Assembly (NCBI GenBank): GCA_027592485.1
Contig: JAQCKL010000331.1
Coordinates: 1-5,581 of the forward strand
Origin: Cyanobacteriota bacterium
Lineage (GTDB): Bacteria > Cyanobacteriota > Cyanobacteriia > Phormidesmidales > Phormidesmidaceae
Length of the DNA: 5,581 nucleotides
Reading direction: 5' to 3'
Shown here: piece after piece, positions 1-5,272 of the stretch
How the letters are laid out: each line of letters opens with the position of its first letter
How positions within the stretch are numbered: the stretch's first letter is position 1
Position numbers and translations under genes: made by a program
Notes under the pieces: generated by a model
What the model saw: only the letters and a program-made list of their open reading frames with translations
Databases searched by the model: none
Told to the model about the DNA's origin: nothing

Positions 1-2
1 TT

Positions 3-59
3 GAGATTCTCTCTAATGCCGTACAGGGTAAAACGCCAACATTGGTAGCAGGGACCTAG
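3..59 (+). CDS. Possible C-terminal tail of an upstream gene (partial)
   Basis: Reading from base 3, 18 codons stay open (EILSNAVQGKTPTLVAGT) and end at TAG 57-59. The composition is protein-like, and the gene would converge on lepB, whose stop lies at 143-145. The other plus frames close early or look less natural. The fragment is too short to assign to a family, and an 18-codon open frame can arise by chance, so this is a tentative call. Confidence 0.3.
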   Translation, partial: EILSNAVQGKTPTLVAGT

Positions 60-142
60 GTAGTTACTGAAAAATTTAGATCATTGGTGAATTTGACAGA
101 TCGGTTCATCCGCTAAATCAGCAACGGCATATTTTCCGCAGT

Positions 143-718
143 CTAGAGGCCACCCAATCGGTTCGGGGGCCAAAAGCGAACGACGGCCCGACCAATGATG
201 TTATCCCTAGGGACAAATCCCCAGGCATGGCTGTCATAGCTGCTATTGCGATTGTCCCCAAGGACCAGATATTGGTCACTGGGGACCGTTTCAGGTCCCC
301 AAACATAATCCGGTGCAGCTTTGATGTAATCCTCGTCTAGGCCCTCACCGTTGACAAAAACGGTGCCGCCGGTGATTTCGACGGTATCCCCCGGCAAACC
401 AATCACCCGTTTGATAAAAGCATCTCGCCGCTTGCCTTGGGGAAACAGGTTCTTGGGGGGCCAAAAGACGACGATATCGCCCCGTACGGGCGGATTGAAG
501 TGGTAGCTAATCTTTTCGATGACGAGGCGATCGTTAATTTCGAGGGTGGGCTCCATTGAGCCGGAGGGGATATACCGGGCCTCGGCCACAAAGGTCCGAA
601 TTCCCATGGCTAGCACCACACTGAGACCGATCGTTTGGAGTCCTTCAATCCAAGGATTGACTGGTTTCTGGACTTTGGATGGGGCGGTGTTCGTGGTCTG
701 AGGTGACGAATCAGGCAT
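143..718 (-). CDS. lepB: Type I signal peptidase (leader peptidase, S26)
   Basis: This membrane-anchored serine protease removes signal peptides from exported proteins at the plasma or thylakoid membrane. The 191-residue product has a short polar N-terminus, one membrane segment at about 27-43, then the catalytic boxes: PSGSM with nucleophile Ser54, FIKRVIGLPGD with general base Lys103, and GDNRNSSYDSHAWG at about 154-167. The last box has His where many family members have Arg before the aromatic residue. The length fits the short cyanobacterial LepB type. I chose ATG 718 because the protein then begins with a polar tail just before NPWIEGLQTIGLS, as usual in the family. An in-frame ATG at 769 would add 17 residues but has GGAG only about one base upstream. 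Neither start has a good Shine-Dalgarno sequence. The gene is divergent from the phosphoesterase. Cyanobacteria often carry more than one lepB, so which paralogue this is remains open. Confidence 0.95.
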   Translation of the reverse strand: MPDSSPQTTNTAPSKVQKPVNPWIEGLQTIGLSVVLAMGIRTFVAEARYIPSGSMEPTLEINDRLVIEKISYHFNPPVRGDIVVFWPPKNLFPQGKRRDAFIKRVIGLPGDTVEITGGTVFVNGEGLDEDYIKAAPDYVWGPETVPSDQYLVLGDNRNSSYDSHAWGFVPRDNIIGRAVVRFWPPNRLGGL

Positions 719-829
719 TTTTATTAAAACGACTTGGGCTGGGTGCAAACAAGATATTCCACCGATCATACTCCATTAAAAATCGCCTGTATTGCACAAA
801 GAACACGGGCTAAACCTGCCATACACAAA

Positions 830-839
830 GCCCTAGGGC
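830..839. repeat. Perfect palindrome GCCCTAGGGC
   Basis: This 10-base palindrome is centred on CCTAGG. It lies five bases before a second CTAG-containing palindrome. Confidence 0.6.
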
Positions 840-844
840 CGTAC

Positions 845-856
845 CCTAGCGCTAGG
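845..856. repeat. Perfect palindrome CCTAGCGCTAGG
   Basis: This 12-base perfect palindrome holds two CTAG tetramers. With the neighbour at 830-839 it forms a pair of CTAG-rich palindromes in the lepB upstream region. Confidence 0.6.
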
Positions 857-950
857 ACCGGGCGGCTCAAGTATTGGCACTATTGCTGAGAGCAGGGGGG
901 CTTCAGGGTCAAGGGTGCTAGAACGGGAAGGGTCACGGGAATGCCGCTAT

Positions 951-960
951 CGAGTACTCG
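951..960. repeat. Perfect palindrome CGAGTACTCG
   Basis: This 10-base perfect palindrome lies nine bases before a 6-bp stem-loop at 969-983. It could be a dimeric protein site or part of a structured region. Confidence 0.5.
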
Positions 961-968
961 TCATTTGG

Positions 969-983
969 CTGAGGACACCTCAG
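969..983. repeat. Hairpin CTGAGG-aca-CCTCAG
   Basis: A perfect 6-bp stem with a three-base loop. No T-run follows on either strand, so it does not look like a terminator. Confidence 0.5.
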
Positions 984-1021
984 ATTGCGCCGATGTTTTA
1001 CTCGGAGGCAAAGGGGCTCGT

Positions 1022-1041
1022 AGTCTGGTCCTGACCAGACT
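1022..1041. repeat. Perfect 9-bp inverted repeat with CT centre
   Basis: The arms are AGTCTGGTC (1022-1030) and GACCAGACT (1033-1041), separated by only CT. As a hairpin the loop would have to open a pair or two, so a dimeric protein site or a cruciform are alternatives. The right arm is also the left half of dispersed repeat copy A. Confidence 0.6.
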
Positions 1042-1051
1042 GGCAACTGTT
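1031..1051 (+). repeat. Dispersed 21-base motif, copy A
   Basis: Matches copy B at 18 of 21 positions and copy C at 17. Its core reads GACTGGCAACTG, so the second GACTG half is altered to AACTG. It lies 61 bases before the ATG of the phosphoesterase gene and points towards it. TGTAAT, a possible -10, begins right after it at 1051. Confidence 0.6.
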
Positions 1052-1112
1052 GTAATCGTGCCGTTTGACGCCGACGGATGACTTTACCCTCGTCACTTTT
1101 ATTGACACGCCT

Positions 1113-1949
1113 ATGCATCATTTATTGTCGGGATCGCTCACGATTGAGCGGGTGACGGTGCCCATTTCAGGGCTGCCACTGTCGCTGCAGGGCACGACCC
1201 TGGTGCAGCTCTCGGATTTTCACTTTGACGGGGTGCGGATTTCGGAGCAGTTATTAGCGGCGGCGATCGCCCAAAGTAATGCCCTGGCCCCAGACCTGGT
1301 ATTACTGACCGGGGATTTCGTCACCCGTGATCCCCGTCCCATTTACCCCTTAGCCGAACACCTCAAGCAGCTCCAGAGTCGATGTGGGGTGTATGGGGTA
1401 TTGGGCAACCACGATGACTGCACCCCCAGTGGTCGGCTGATGATTATTGATGGGTTGCACCGGGCCAATATTCCGGTGCTGTGGAATGAAATCGCCTATC
1501 CTTTCGGACCAGAATTACCCCTGGTGGGGCTGGCCGATCTGTGGTCGGGGGAGTCGGACCCGCGCATCTTACAGCAACTGGCCCCGGATACCCCCCGCCT
1601 GGTCATGGCCCATAACCCGGATGCCGCTGAACAATTGGCCCCCTGGCGGGTGGATCTGCAGTTATCAGGTCACAGCCACGGCGGCCAAATTGTCTTGCCC
1701 AAGCTCGGGCCTCTGCCTTTGGTCATCCGGCAGCTACGGCCCTACATTCCTCGGTTCATTCGGCGGCGGGTGCGGTACTTGAGTGATGAATGCGATCGGG
1801 TGATGGTCCACTGGGAATGGGCCTCGGGGCTCCATCAAGTGGGACCCAATCAGCTCTATGTGAATCGGGGGCTGGGCACCTATTTCCCCGGACGGTTTCG
1901 GTGTGCTCCAGAACTGACGGAGATTACCTTGGTGGCAGCAACGGTCTGA
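1113..1949 (+). CDS. YkuE/YaeI-like calcineurin-type metallophosphoesterase
   Basis: A binuclear-metal phosphoesterase of the family that includes E. coli YaeI and B. subtilis YkuE. Some relatives cleave phosphodiester or pyrophosphate bonds in lipids, including LpxG, the UDP-2,3-diacylglucosamine hydrolase; the substrate here is unknown. In the 278-residue protein all metal motifs are present in order: SDFHFD (Asp35, His37), LTGDFV (Asp68), GNHDD (Asn99, His100), MAHNPD (His167) and SGHSHGGQ (His187, His189). The C-terminal part contains RHWEWASG-like and NRGLGTYFPGRFRC segments. I see no clear signal peptide. I start at ATG 1113 because MHHLLSGSLTIERVTV fits the usual N-terminus of cyanobacterial homologues as I recall them. 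A TTG at 1065 is in frame and would add 16 residues. Neither has a Shine-Dalgarno sequence. The next gene follows on the same strand after 88 bases. Confidence 0.9.
   Translation: MHHLLSGSLTIERVTVPISGLPLSLQGTTLVQLSDFHFDGVRISEQLLAAAIAQSNALAPDLVLLTGDFVTRDPRPIYPLAEHLKQLQSRCGVYGVLGNHDDCTPSGRLMIIDGLHRANIPVLWNEIAYPFGPELPLVGLADLWSGESDPRILQQLAPDTPRLVMAHNPDAAEQLAPWRVDLQLSGHSHGGQIVLPKLGPLPLVIRQLRPYIPRFIRRRVRYLSDECDRVMVHWEWASGLHQVGPNQLYVNRGLGTYFPGRFRCAPELTEITLVAATV
1263..1270. repeat. HIP1 octamer GCGATCGC
   Basis: Perfect copy of the cyanobacterial highly iterated palindrome, inside the phosphoesterase gene. Confidence 0.9.
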
Positions 1950-2037
1950 TCGGTGGGTGTGGTTTGAGGTCCCCTGGACAACCCGGTGTTTGAGCGTGCT
2001 GTTACGATCCCCCTTAACGAGCTCACCGTCTCCACCG

Positions 2038-2580
2038 ATGATGGTAGATAAGTCCCCCACCATCGGTCCCGTGAACTACTCCGACATCATCCAAGCGATC
2101 GCCCACGCCACCAGCTTCGACCTCTATCGACTGCAAAGTGCGATCGCCCGCCTGCTCGATGACCCCCAACGGATTACAGCGGTCAAACGGCGCATCCATC
2201 CAGGGGACGAGGTCGAGTATTTCGATGCCTCAGAGAACCGCATTGTCAACGCCCGCCTGCTCAAATTTCAGCGCACCCGCGTCCTCGTCCAAAACCTCGA
2301 CGACCAAGTGGAATGGAGCATTCCCTACTACGCGCTCAACATTCATAAAGCCCAGACCACCATTACTGAAACCGTTAAACAGGGCCTGGGTCGCAACCAG
2401 GTCTCAGTCGGAGATGCCGTTGGTTTTTTAAACCGCGACGGCAAAGAACAGTACGGCCAAGTCATTCGCCTCAACCAGCGAACCGTCACCCTCGATTGCA
2501 GCGGCAGTAAATGGCGTGTGCCCTATAGTCTGCTGTTCCCAGTCTTGGATCTCGAAGTCGAGCCCATTATTGAGCCCTGA
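2038..2580 (+). CDS. Hypothetical protein with two tandem SH3-like repeats
   Basis: I do not recognise a named family for this 180-residue soluble protein. Residues 12-52 look helical (YSDIIQAIAHATSFDLYRLQ and a basic AVKRR stretch). Two related units follow. Unit 1 (about 53-102) has GDEVEYF, FQRTRVLV and WSIPYYAL. Unit 2 (about 122-168) has GDAVGFL, NQRTVTLD and WRVPYSLL. The distance from GD to QRT is the same in both, and unit 2 is three residues shorter before the Trp. The beta-rich pattern resembles small SH3/KOW-like barrels, which often bind nucleic acid or protein; that is inference. The frame is open upstream to an ATG at 1957, but the added residues look non-natural, so I take ATG 2038; ATG 2041 follows directly. 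No Shine-Dalgarno sequence is visible. It may be cotranscribed with the phosphoesterase 88 bases upstream. Confidence 0.8.
   Translation: MMVDKSPTIGPVNYSDIIQAIAHATSFDLYRLQSAIARLLDDPQRITAVKRRIHPGDEVEYFDASENRIVNARLLKFQRTRVLVQNLDDQVEWSIPYYALNIHKAQTTITETVKQGLGRNQVSVGDAVGFLNRDGKEQYGQVIRLNQRTVTLDCSGSKWRVPYSLLFPVLDLEVEPIIEP
2095..2102. repeat. HIP1 octamer GCGATCGC
   Basis: Perfect HIP1 copy near the 5' end of the tandem-repeat protein gene; a second copy follows 37 bases later. Confidence 0.9.
2140..2147. repeat. HIP1 octamer GCGATCGC
   Basis: Second perfect HIP1 copy in the same gene. In this frame it encodes part of the Ala-Ile-Ala segment at residues 35-37. Confidence 0.9.
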
Positions 2581-2607
2581 CCTCCTGCGCCACCGAGCAT
2601 CGATCAT

Positions 2608-2661
2608 CCCCCAGGGGGCGACATCCCCTCAATGACACCCCACCCACAACCGCCCCTGGGG
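2608..2661. repeat. Long inverted repeat downstream of the tandem-repeat gene
   Basis: CCCCAGGGGGCG near 2609-2620 can pair with CGCCCCTGGGG at 2651-2661, with one extra G, across a loop of about 30 bases. Each arm also holds a small self-palindrome (CCCCCAGGGGG and CCCCTGGGG). It lies 28 bases past the stop codon and could stabilise or help end the transcript, but no T-run follows, so I do not call it a terminator. Confidence 0.4.
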
Positions 2662-2731
2662 TGACCGGGTGACCCCACGGCGAGAACCAACACCCCAAAA
2701 CTCACCCAATCGGGGTGGCGGCAGCTTTCGC

Positions 2732-2752
2732 CTAACCAGACTGGCGACTGCT
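2732..2752 (+). repeat. Dispersed 21-base motif, copy B
   Basis: Matches copy C at 20 of 21 positions. The core GACTGGCGACTG is a direct repeat of GACTG with two bases between. It ends next to a TATACAAT -10 candidate and lies 34 bases before the start of the 157-residue gene, in the -35 zone of its likely promoter. Confidence 0.7.
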
Positions 2753-2759
2753 ATACAAT
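2752..2759 (+). promoter_or_regulatory. Probable -10 element (TATACAAT) of the 157-residue gene
   Basis: TATACAAT contains both TATACA and TACAAT in -10 register, about 28 bases before the start codon. There is no good -35 hexamer. That zone is occupied by repeat copy B, which would suit an activator-dependent promoter. Confidence 0.45.
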
Positions 2760-2786
2760 AGAGTCGAAATAGTTCTCATGTACTAA

Positions 2787-3260
2787 ATGGTTAAGTATAC
2801 CCTCATGCAGAGCCCAGACGTTATCCTTGATGTGCCTGGGAAGGACTCCAGCAAAGCCCGCGACAAAGCCATGGATCAACTGGTTGATCTGATGGACGAG
2901 GGGCAACTTCCCACCGACCTCGCCGACGGATTTGGCCCCCATCAATTTATTGAAGTGAAACCCCCCGACTACCCCTCCGAAACCCAAAGCCAAGAAGACG
3001 CCGTCGTCGATGCCGTTCAGGTGCTCAGCCATTTGGCCACCCTCAAGGTCAAAGTCCAGGCCTCCCGCGCCGAGGCCCTATCGGTGCGAGAACTGGTGGA
3101 CCTGCTCTTTAGCGATGACCCCATTGACGAGGACCAACTGCAACACCTCAAGGACGGCTTTAAAACCCTGAAAAGCTTTGCCCAAAGCAACGCTACTCCG
3201 CCCGAAGCCAAAACCCACGCCGAAGCCGCCCGCCAGGTCTTGGATGACGCCCTGGGTTAG
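2787..3260 (+). CDS. Conserved-looking acidic protein of unknown function
   Basis: A 157-residue soluble protein I cannot assign to a named family. It is acidic, with about 29 Asp/Glu against 15 Lys/Arg. A short N-terminal beta-like segment (VKYTLMQSPDVILDVPGK) is followed by a helix rich in charged residues (about 21-40), then the segment LADGFGPHQFIEVKPPD at 45-61. The C-terminal half is mainly helical, with LSVRELVDLLFSDDPIDEDQL at about 98-118 and a final helix (about 139-155). No membrane segment, signal peptide or catalytic motif is evident. I have an impression of similar proteins in other cyanobacteria but cannot verify it. ATG 2787 is the first in-frame ATG after the likely promoter; a second is at residue 7. 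No Shine-Dalgarno sequence is seen. Its TAG stop overlaps the stop of the convergent methyltransferase gene by four bases. Confidence 0.8.
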   Translation: MVKYTLMQSPDVILDVPGKDSSKARDKAMDQLVDLMDEGQLPTDLADGFGPHQFIEVKPPDYPSETQSQEDAVVDAVQVLSHLATLKVKVQASRAEALSVRELVDLLFSDDPIDEDQLQHLKDGFKTLKSFAQSNATPPEAKTHAEAARQVLDDALG

Positions 3261-3880
3261 CTGCCCGTGGGTTTGACGGCCAAACCCCGATAAAAATAGC
3301 TCCCCACCTTGGGCATCCCTTCGCTATAAAAGGTCTCGACCCGTTCGAGGGGGAGATGGTGGCTGACAATATCGGCAATGGGGCGATTCAGATGACAGCC
3401 ATCGGCAATGCGTTTTTGCAAGGGCGTCAGCCGATTTTGCCAGATTTGTAGGGCCGGGTCCGGGCTGAGGCCATGTTCAATAAAGATGAATTTGCCCCCC
3501 GGTTTCAGCACCCGCCGCACCTCCTGGAGGGCCTGATCGAGGTTGGCAATGCTGCAGAGGGTCCAGGTGCTGACCACCCAGTCAAAGCTTTGGTCTGGCA
3601 GGGTCAAGGACTCCCCCCGCAGCGGATAACTCTGGATCGGGAGGGGGCTGGCGGCGATGCGATCGCGGGCCAAGGTCGCCATGCCCGGATTCGGATCAAT
3701 TACCGTCAAGGCCTCCACCGCTTCGGGGTAATGGGCCAGGTTCAACCCCGTACCAAAGCCCAGTTCCAGCACTTGCCCCGACACCTCCGCCAAGAGTTGC
3801 TGGCGATATTGGCTAAAGGGCTCCCCCGCCATCATCCAATCCAGCAGTCGAGGAAACACCCAATTGCTATACAGGCCCAT
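3257..3880 (-). CDS. METTL7-like class I SAM-dependent methyltransferase
   Basis: A 207-residue Rossmann-fold methyltransferase that transfers a methyl group from S-adenosylmethionine; the substrate is not known. SAM-binding motif I is VLELGFGTGLN (37-47). The acidic residue after strand 2 is Asp62 in VIDPNPGM. The SFDWVVSTWTLCSI segment lies at 98-111, and VRRVLKPGGKFIFIEHG at 121-137. The C-terminal DGCHLNR (160-166), preceded by WQNRLTPLQKRIA, resembles the corresponding part of animal METTL7 proteins, for which thiol methylation is known. A small-thiol or lipid-like substrate is therefore possible but inferred. ATG 3880 has an excellent Shine-Dalgarno sequence (AGGAGG). The frame stays open upstream to 4018, but those 46 residues look non-coding. 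The gene is divergent from argF and convergent with the 157-residue gene, with overlapping stops. Confidence 0.9.
   Translation of the reverse strand: MGLYSNWVFPRLLDWMMAGEPFSQYRQQLLAEVSGQVLELGFGTGLNLAHYPEAVEALTVIDPNPGMATLARDRIAASPLPIQSYPLRGESLTLPDQSFDWVVSTWTLCSIANLDQALQEVRRVLKPGGKFIFIEHGLSPDPALQIWQNRLTPLQKRIADGCHLNRPIADIVSHHLPLERVETFYSEGMPKVGSYFYRGLAVKPTGS
3659..3666. repeat. HIP1 octamer GCGATCGC
   Basis: Perfect HIP1 copy inside the methyltransferase gene. Confidence 0.9.
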
Positions 3881-3888
3881 GTCATCAC

Positions 3889-3894
3889 CCTCCT
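3889..3894 (-). promoter_or_regulatory. Shine-Dalgarno AGGAGG for the methyltransferase
   Basis: On the minus strand AGGAGG lies eight bases before ATG 3880. It is the only full-consensus ribosome site next to a start in this window, and it decides the start over the longer frame to 4018. Confidence 0.85.
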
Positions 3895-3914
3895 GATGCG
3901 TGCGACTTAAACGT

Positions 3915-3960
3915 CTTTGCCCTGGGGAACAGCATGCGTGAAATGTCCCCCCAGGGAAAG
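3915..3960. repeat. Large hairpin between the methyltransferase and argF
   Basis: The arms at 3915-3931 and 3944-3960 pair as CTTT/AAAG, CCCTGGGG/CCCCAGGG and ACA/TGT. That gives about 15 base pairs, with one bulged G and a small internal mismatch, around a 12-base loop. No T-run follows on either strand. It would lie in the leader of either divergent gene if transcription starts outside it. Confidence 0.6.
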
Positions 3961-3969
3961 CACCGGTGC
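3960..3969. repeat. Perfect palindrome GCACCGGTGC
   Basis: A 10-base palindrome that abuts the large hairpin at 3915-3960 and precedes another stem-loop at 3976-3990. Confidence 0.5.
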
Positions 3970-3975
3970 CGTCGG

Positions 3976-3990
3976 GAAGGCTGCGCCTTC
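3976..3990. repeat. Hairpin GAAGGC-tgc-GCCTTC
   Basis: A perfect 6-bp stem with a three-base loop. GTC 3971-3973 and GAC 3991-3993 could extend it across a two-base bulge. It is the third inverted repeat in 80 bases. Confidence 0.5.
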
Positions 3991-4119
3991 GACAAGCTGG
4001 CGAATGTGAAATTTCCAAGCATGGGAATGGCTGCCTTAGGGACGTTTATCTGCTCGTACAAACCAATCTCTGGGGGGCCAAGGTTCGTTGCCAGGGTGAG
4101 GTTTCCTGAAAATCTGGTA

Positions 4120-4140
4120 GCGTATTACTTTCTCATACGC
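4120..4140 (+). repeat. Small hairpin just before the argF ribosome site
   Basis: GCGTAT (4120-4125) and ATACGC (4135-4140) form a 6-bp stem with a nine-base loop. It ends four bases before the probable Shine-Dalgarno sequence, so it could affect translation of argF if transcribed. It also contains TATTAC, a weak -10 candidate. Confidence 0.4.
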
Positions 4141-4143
4141 GGC

Positions 4144-4149
4144 AAGGGG
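4144..4149 (+). promoter_or_regulatory. Probable Shine-Dalgarno AAGGGG for argF
   Basis: AAGGGG lies nine bases before ATG 4159. Although not the consensus AAGGAG, its position supports 4159 over the in-frame ATG at 3934. Confidence 0.55.
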
Positions 4150-4158
4150 TCATCACCA

Positions 4159-5109
4159 ATGACAGCACTGGTTGGGCAAGATTTTCTCACCTTGGCAGAT
4201 ATCACCGCTGAGGATCTCCAAGGGTTGCTCACCCTGGCCACCCAGCTCAAATCTGGTGCCGTCCAGGCCGATTGCTCCTGTAAGGTTTTGGGACTGTTGT
4301 TTCGCAAAGCCTCTACCCGTACCCGCGTCAGCTTTTCCGTGGCGATGGTGCAATTGGGCGGACAGGTCCTCGACCTGCAGATCAACCTGATTCAGGTCAG
4401 TCGGGGGGAGCCGATTCGCGATACGGCACGGGTATTGAGTGGCTATTTAGATGCCCTGGCGATCCGCACCTATGACCAGGCGGAACTGGAAGAATTTGCC
4501 CAGTACGCCGACATCCCGATCATTAATGCCCTCACCGATCAGACTCACCCCTGCCAGATCCTGGCGGATTTGCTGACGGTGCAGGAATGTTTTGGGCAAC
4601 TGGCTGGCACCACCCTGGCTTACCTGGGGGATGGCAACAATATGGCCCATTCCCTGATGCTGGGCTGTGCCTTGGCGGGGGTAAATATTCGGGTGGCAAC
4701 CCCCCCGGACTATGTTCCCGATGCTGCGATGGTGAAACAGGCCCAGGTGTTGGCGGGCGATCGCTGCCAAATCCAGGTCACCACGGATCCCAAGGCGGCA
4801 GTGGAAGGGGCCAATATTCTCTATACCGATGTCTGGGCCAGCATGGGGCAGGAAGACTCGGCGGAGAGCCGCATTCCAATCTTTCAGCCCTATCAAGTCA
4901 ATGCAGCCCTTTTGGCCTTGGCGGAGAAGGAGGCGATCGTCCTGCACTGCCTGCCTGCCCACCGGGGGGAAGAAATTACCGATGCCGTCTTAGAGGGTTC
5001 CCAGTCCCAGATCTGGCGGCAAGCGGAGAACCGCATGCATGCCCAAAAAGCCCTGCTGGCCAGTCTCCTTGGCGGTGTGACAGCGGGCGGGCAAGAAGGC
5101 GTCAAATAA
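4159..5109 (+). CDS. argF: Ornithine carbamoyltransferase
   Basis: This enzyme joins carbamoyl phosphate to L-ornithine to make citrulline in arginine synthesis, as a cytosolic trimer. The 316-residue length is typical. Carbamoyl phosphate contacts are STRTR (52-56) and HPCQ (130-133), with Gln79 and Arg103 in the expected places. Ornithine-side motifs are DGNN (158-161), DVWASMG (224-230) and HCLPAHRGEE (263-272). These separate it from aspartate carbamoyltransferase. Two local features differ from what I expect: the segment before QVSRGEP reads LDLQINLI, and LSGYLDA (93-99) has Gly where many relatives have Arg. The frame is open 75 codons upstream to an ATG at 3934, but that stretch overlaps strong hairpins and does not fit the family. 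MTALVGQDFLTLAD is the natural N-terminus. It is divergent from the methyltransferase and overlaps the convergent hli gene by eight bases. Confidence 0.97.
   Translation: MTALVGQDFLTLADITAEDLQGLLTLATQLKSGAVQADCSCKVLGLLFRKASTRTRVSFSVAMVQLGGQVLDLQINLIQVSRGEPIRDTARVLSGYLDALAIRTYDQAELEEFAQYADIPIINALTDQTHPCQILADLLTVQECFGQLAGTTLAYLGDGNNMAHSLMLGCALAGVNIRVATPPDYVPDAAMVKQAQVLAGDRCQIQVTTDPKAAVEGANILYTDVWASMGQEDSAESRIPIFQPYQVNAALLALAEKEAIVLHCLPAHRGEEITDAVLEGSQSQIWRQAENRMHAQKALLASLLGGVTAGGQEGVK
4757..4764. repeat. HIP1 octamer GCGATCGC
   Basis: Perfect HIP1 copy inside argF. Near matches with a final T also occur in argF (about 4934) and lepB (about 524). Confidence 0.9.
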
Positions 5110-5263
5110 GTTTCAGAAATTGCAAAAACCCGTGACCGGTCAGGAGTTCCACGATGATGGCGGTCGTAAAGGCAATCATGGCTAAACGGCCATTTAAGCT
5201 CTCAGCACCCTGGGTAAAGCCCCAGCCCTTGAGTTCATCCTTCAGTCGCATTACCTTAGTCAC
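5102..5263 (-). CDS. hli: High-light-inducible protein (Hlip/SCP, single-helix LHC-like)
   Basis: A 53-residue single-helix thylakoid protein of the light-harvesting superfamily. Such proteins bind chlorophyll and carotenoid, dissipate energy and assist photosystem II and chlorophyll assembly under stress. A short polar N-terminus ending in KGWGFTQGA is followed by the chlorophyll-binding motif ESLNGRLAMIAF at 21-32 (ligands Glu21 and Asn24, with Arg26) and a hydrophobic helix to about residue 41. The tail TGHGFLQFLKLI is typical. Position 31 is Ala where the family normally has Gly (AMIGF). The start may be GTG 5263 or ATG 5251, which would give 49 residues; neither has a good ribosome site. 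A probable HLR1 element lies ten bases upstream of the GTG. The TGA stop overlaps the end of convergent argF. Which hli paralogue this is cannot be told. Confidence 0.88.
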   Translation of the reverse strand: MTKVMRLKDELKGWGFTQGAESLNGRLAMIAFTTAIIVELLTGHGFLQFLKLI

Positions 5264-5272
5264 TTAAACGCA

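Larger units (their letters stand above)
719..1112. other. Divergent intergenic gap rich in palindromes
   Basis: These roughly 390 bases separate lepB (-) and the phosphoesterase (+) and should hold both promoters. No convincing gene or tRNA was found. A 62-codon minus-strand frame at 933-1121 looks like chance. The gap contains five inverted repeats, listed separately, and one copy of the dispersed GACTG motif. No clear -35/-10 pair stands out, although TGTAAT at 1051-1056, right after the repeat, could serve as a -10 for the plus strand. Confidence 0.6.

Noticed and set aside
1102..1107. Perfect -35 hexamer TTGACA before the phosphoesterase ATG
   Set aside because: No -10 lies 16-18 bases downstream, and a promoter there would start within the coding region.
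1065..1112. TTG start adding 16 residues to the phosphoesterase
   Set aside because: The family N-terminus matches ATG 1113; TTG is a rare start and no ribosome site supports it. It remains a minor alternative.
1734..2063. 109-codon minus-strand frame
   Set aside because: It lies opposite the phosphoesterase and the next gene start, and has low-complexity, shadow-like composition.
2651..2725. GC-rich inverted repeats as a rho-independent terminator
   Set aside because: No T-run follows on either strand.
3473..3910. 145-codon plus-strand frame
   Set aside because: It is the antisense shadow of the well-supported methyltransferase, rich in Arg, His, Gln and Pro.
3881..4018. In-frame 46-codon extension of the methyltransferase to ATG 4018
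   Set aside because: ATG 3880 has a consensus AGGAGG eight bases upstream, and the extra residues look non-coding.
4117..4128. NtcA-like GTA...TAC upstream of argF
   Set aside because: The spacer is six bases; NtcA sites need GTA-N8-TAC.
3934..4158. In-frame 75-codon N-terminal extension of argF
   Set aside because: It crosses strong hairpins, does not resemble the family, and a ribosome-site-like AAGGGG precedes ATG 4159, where the typical N-terminus begins.
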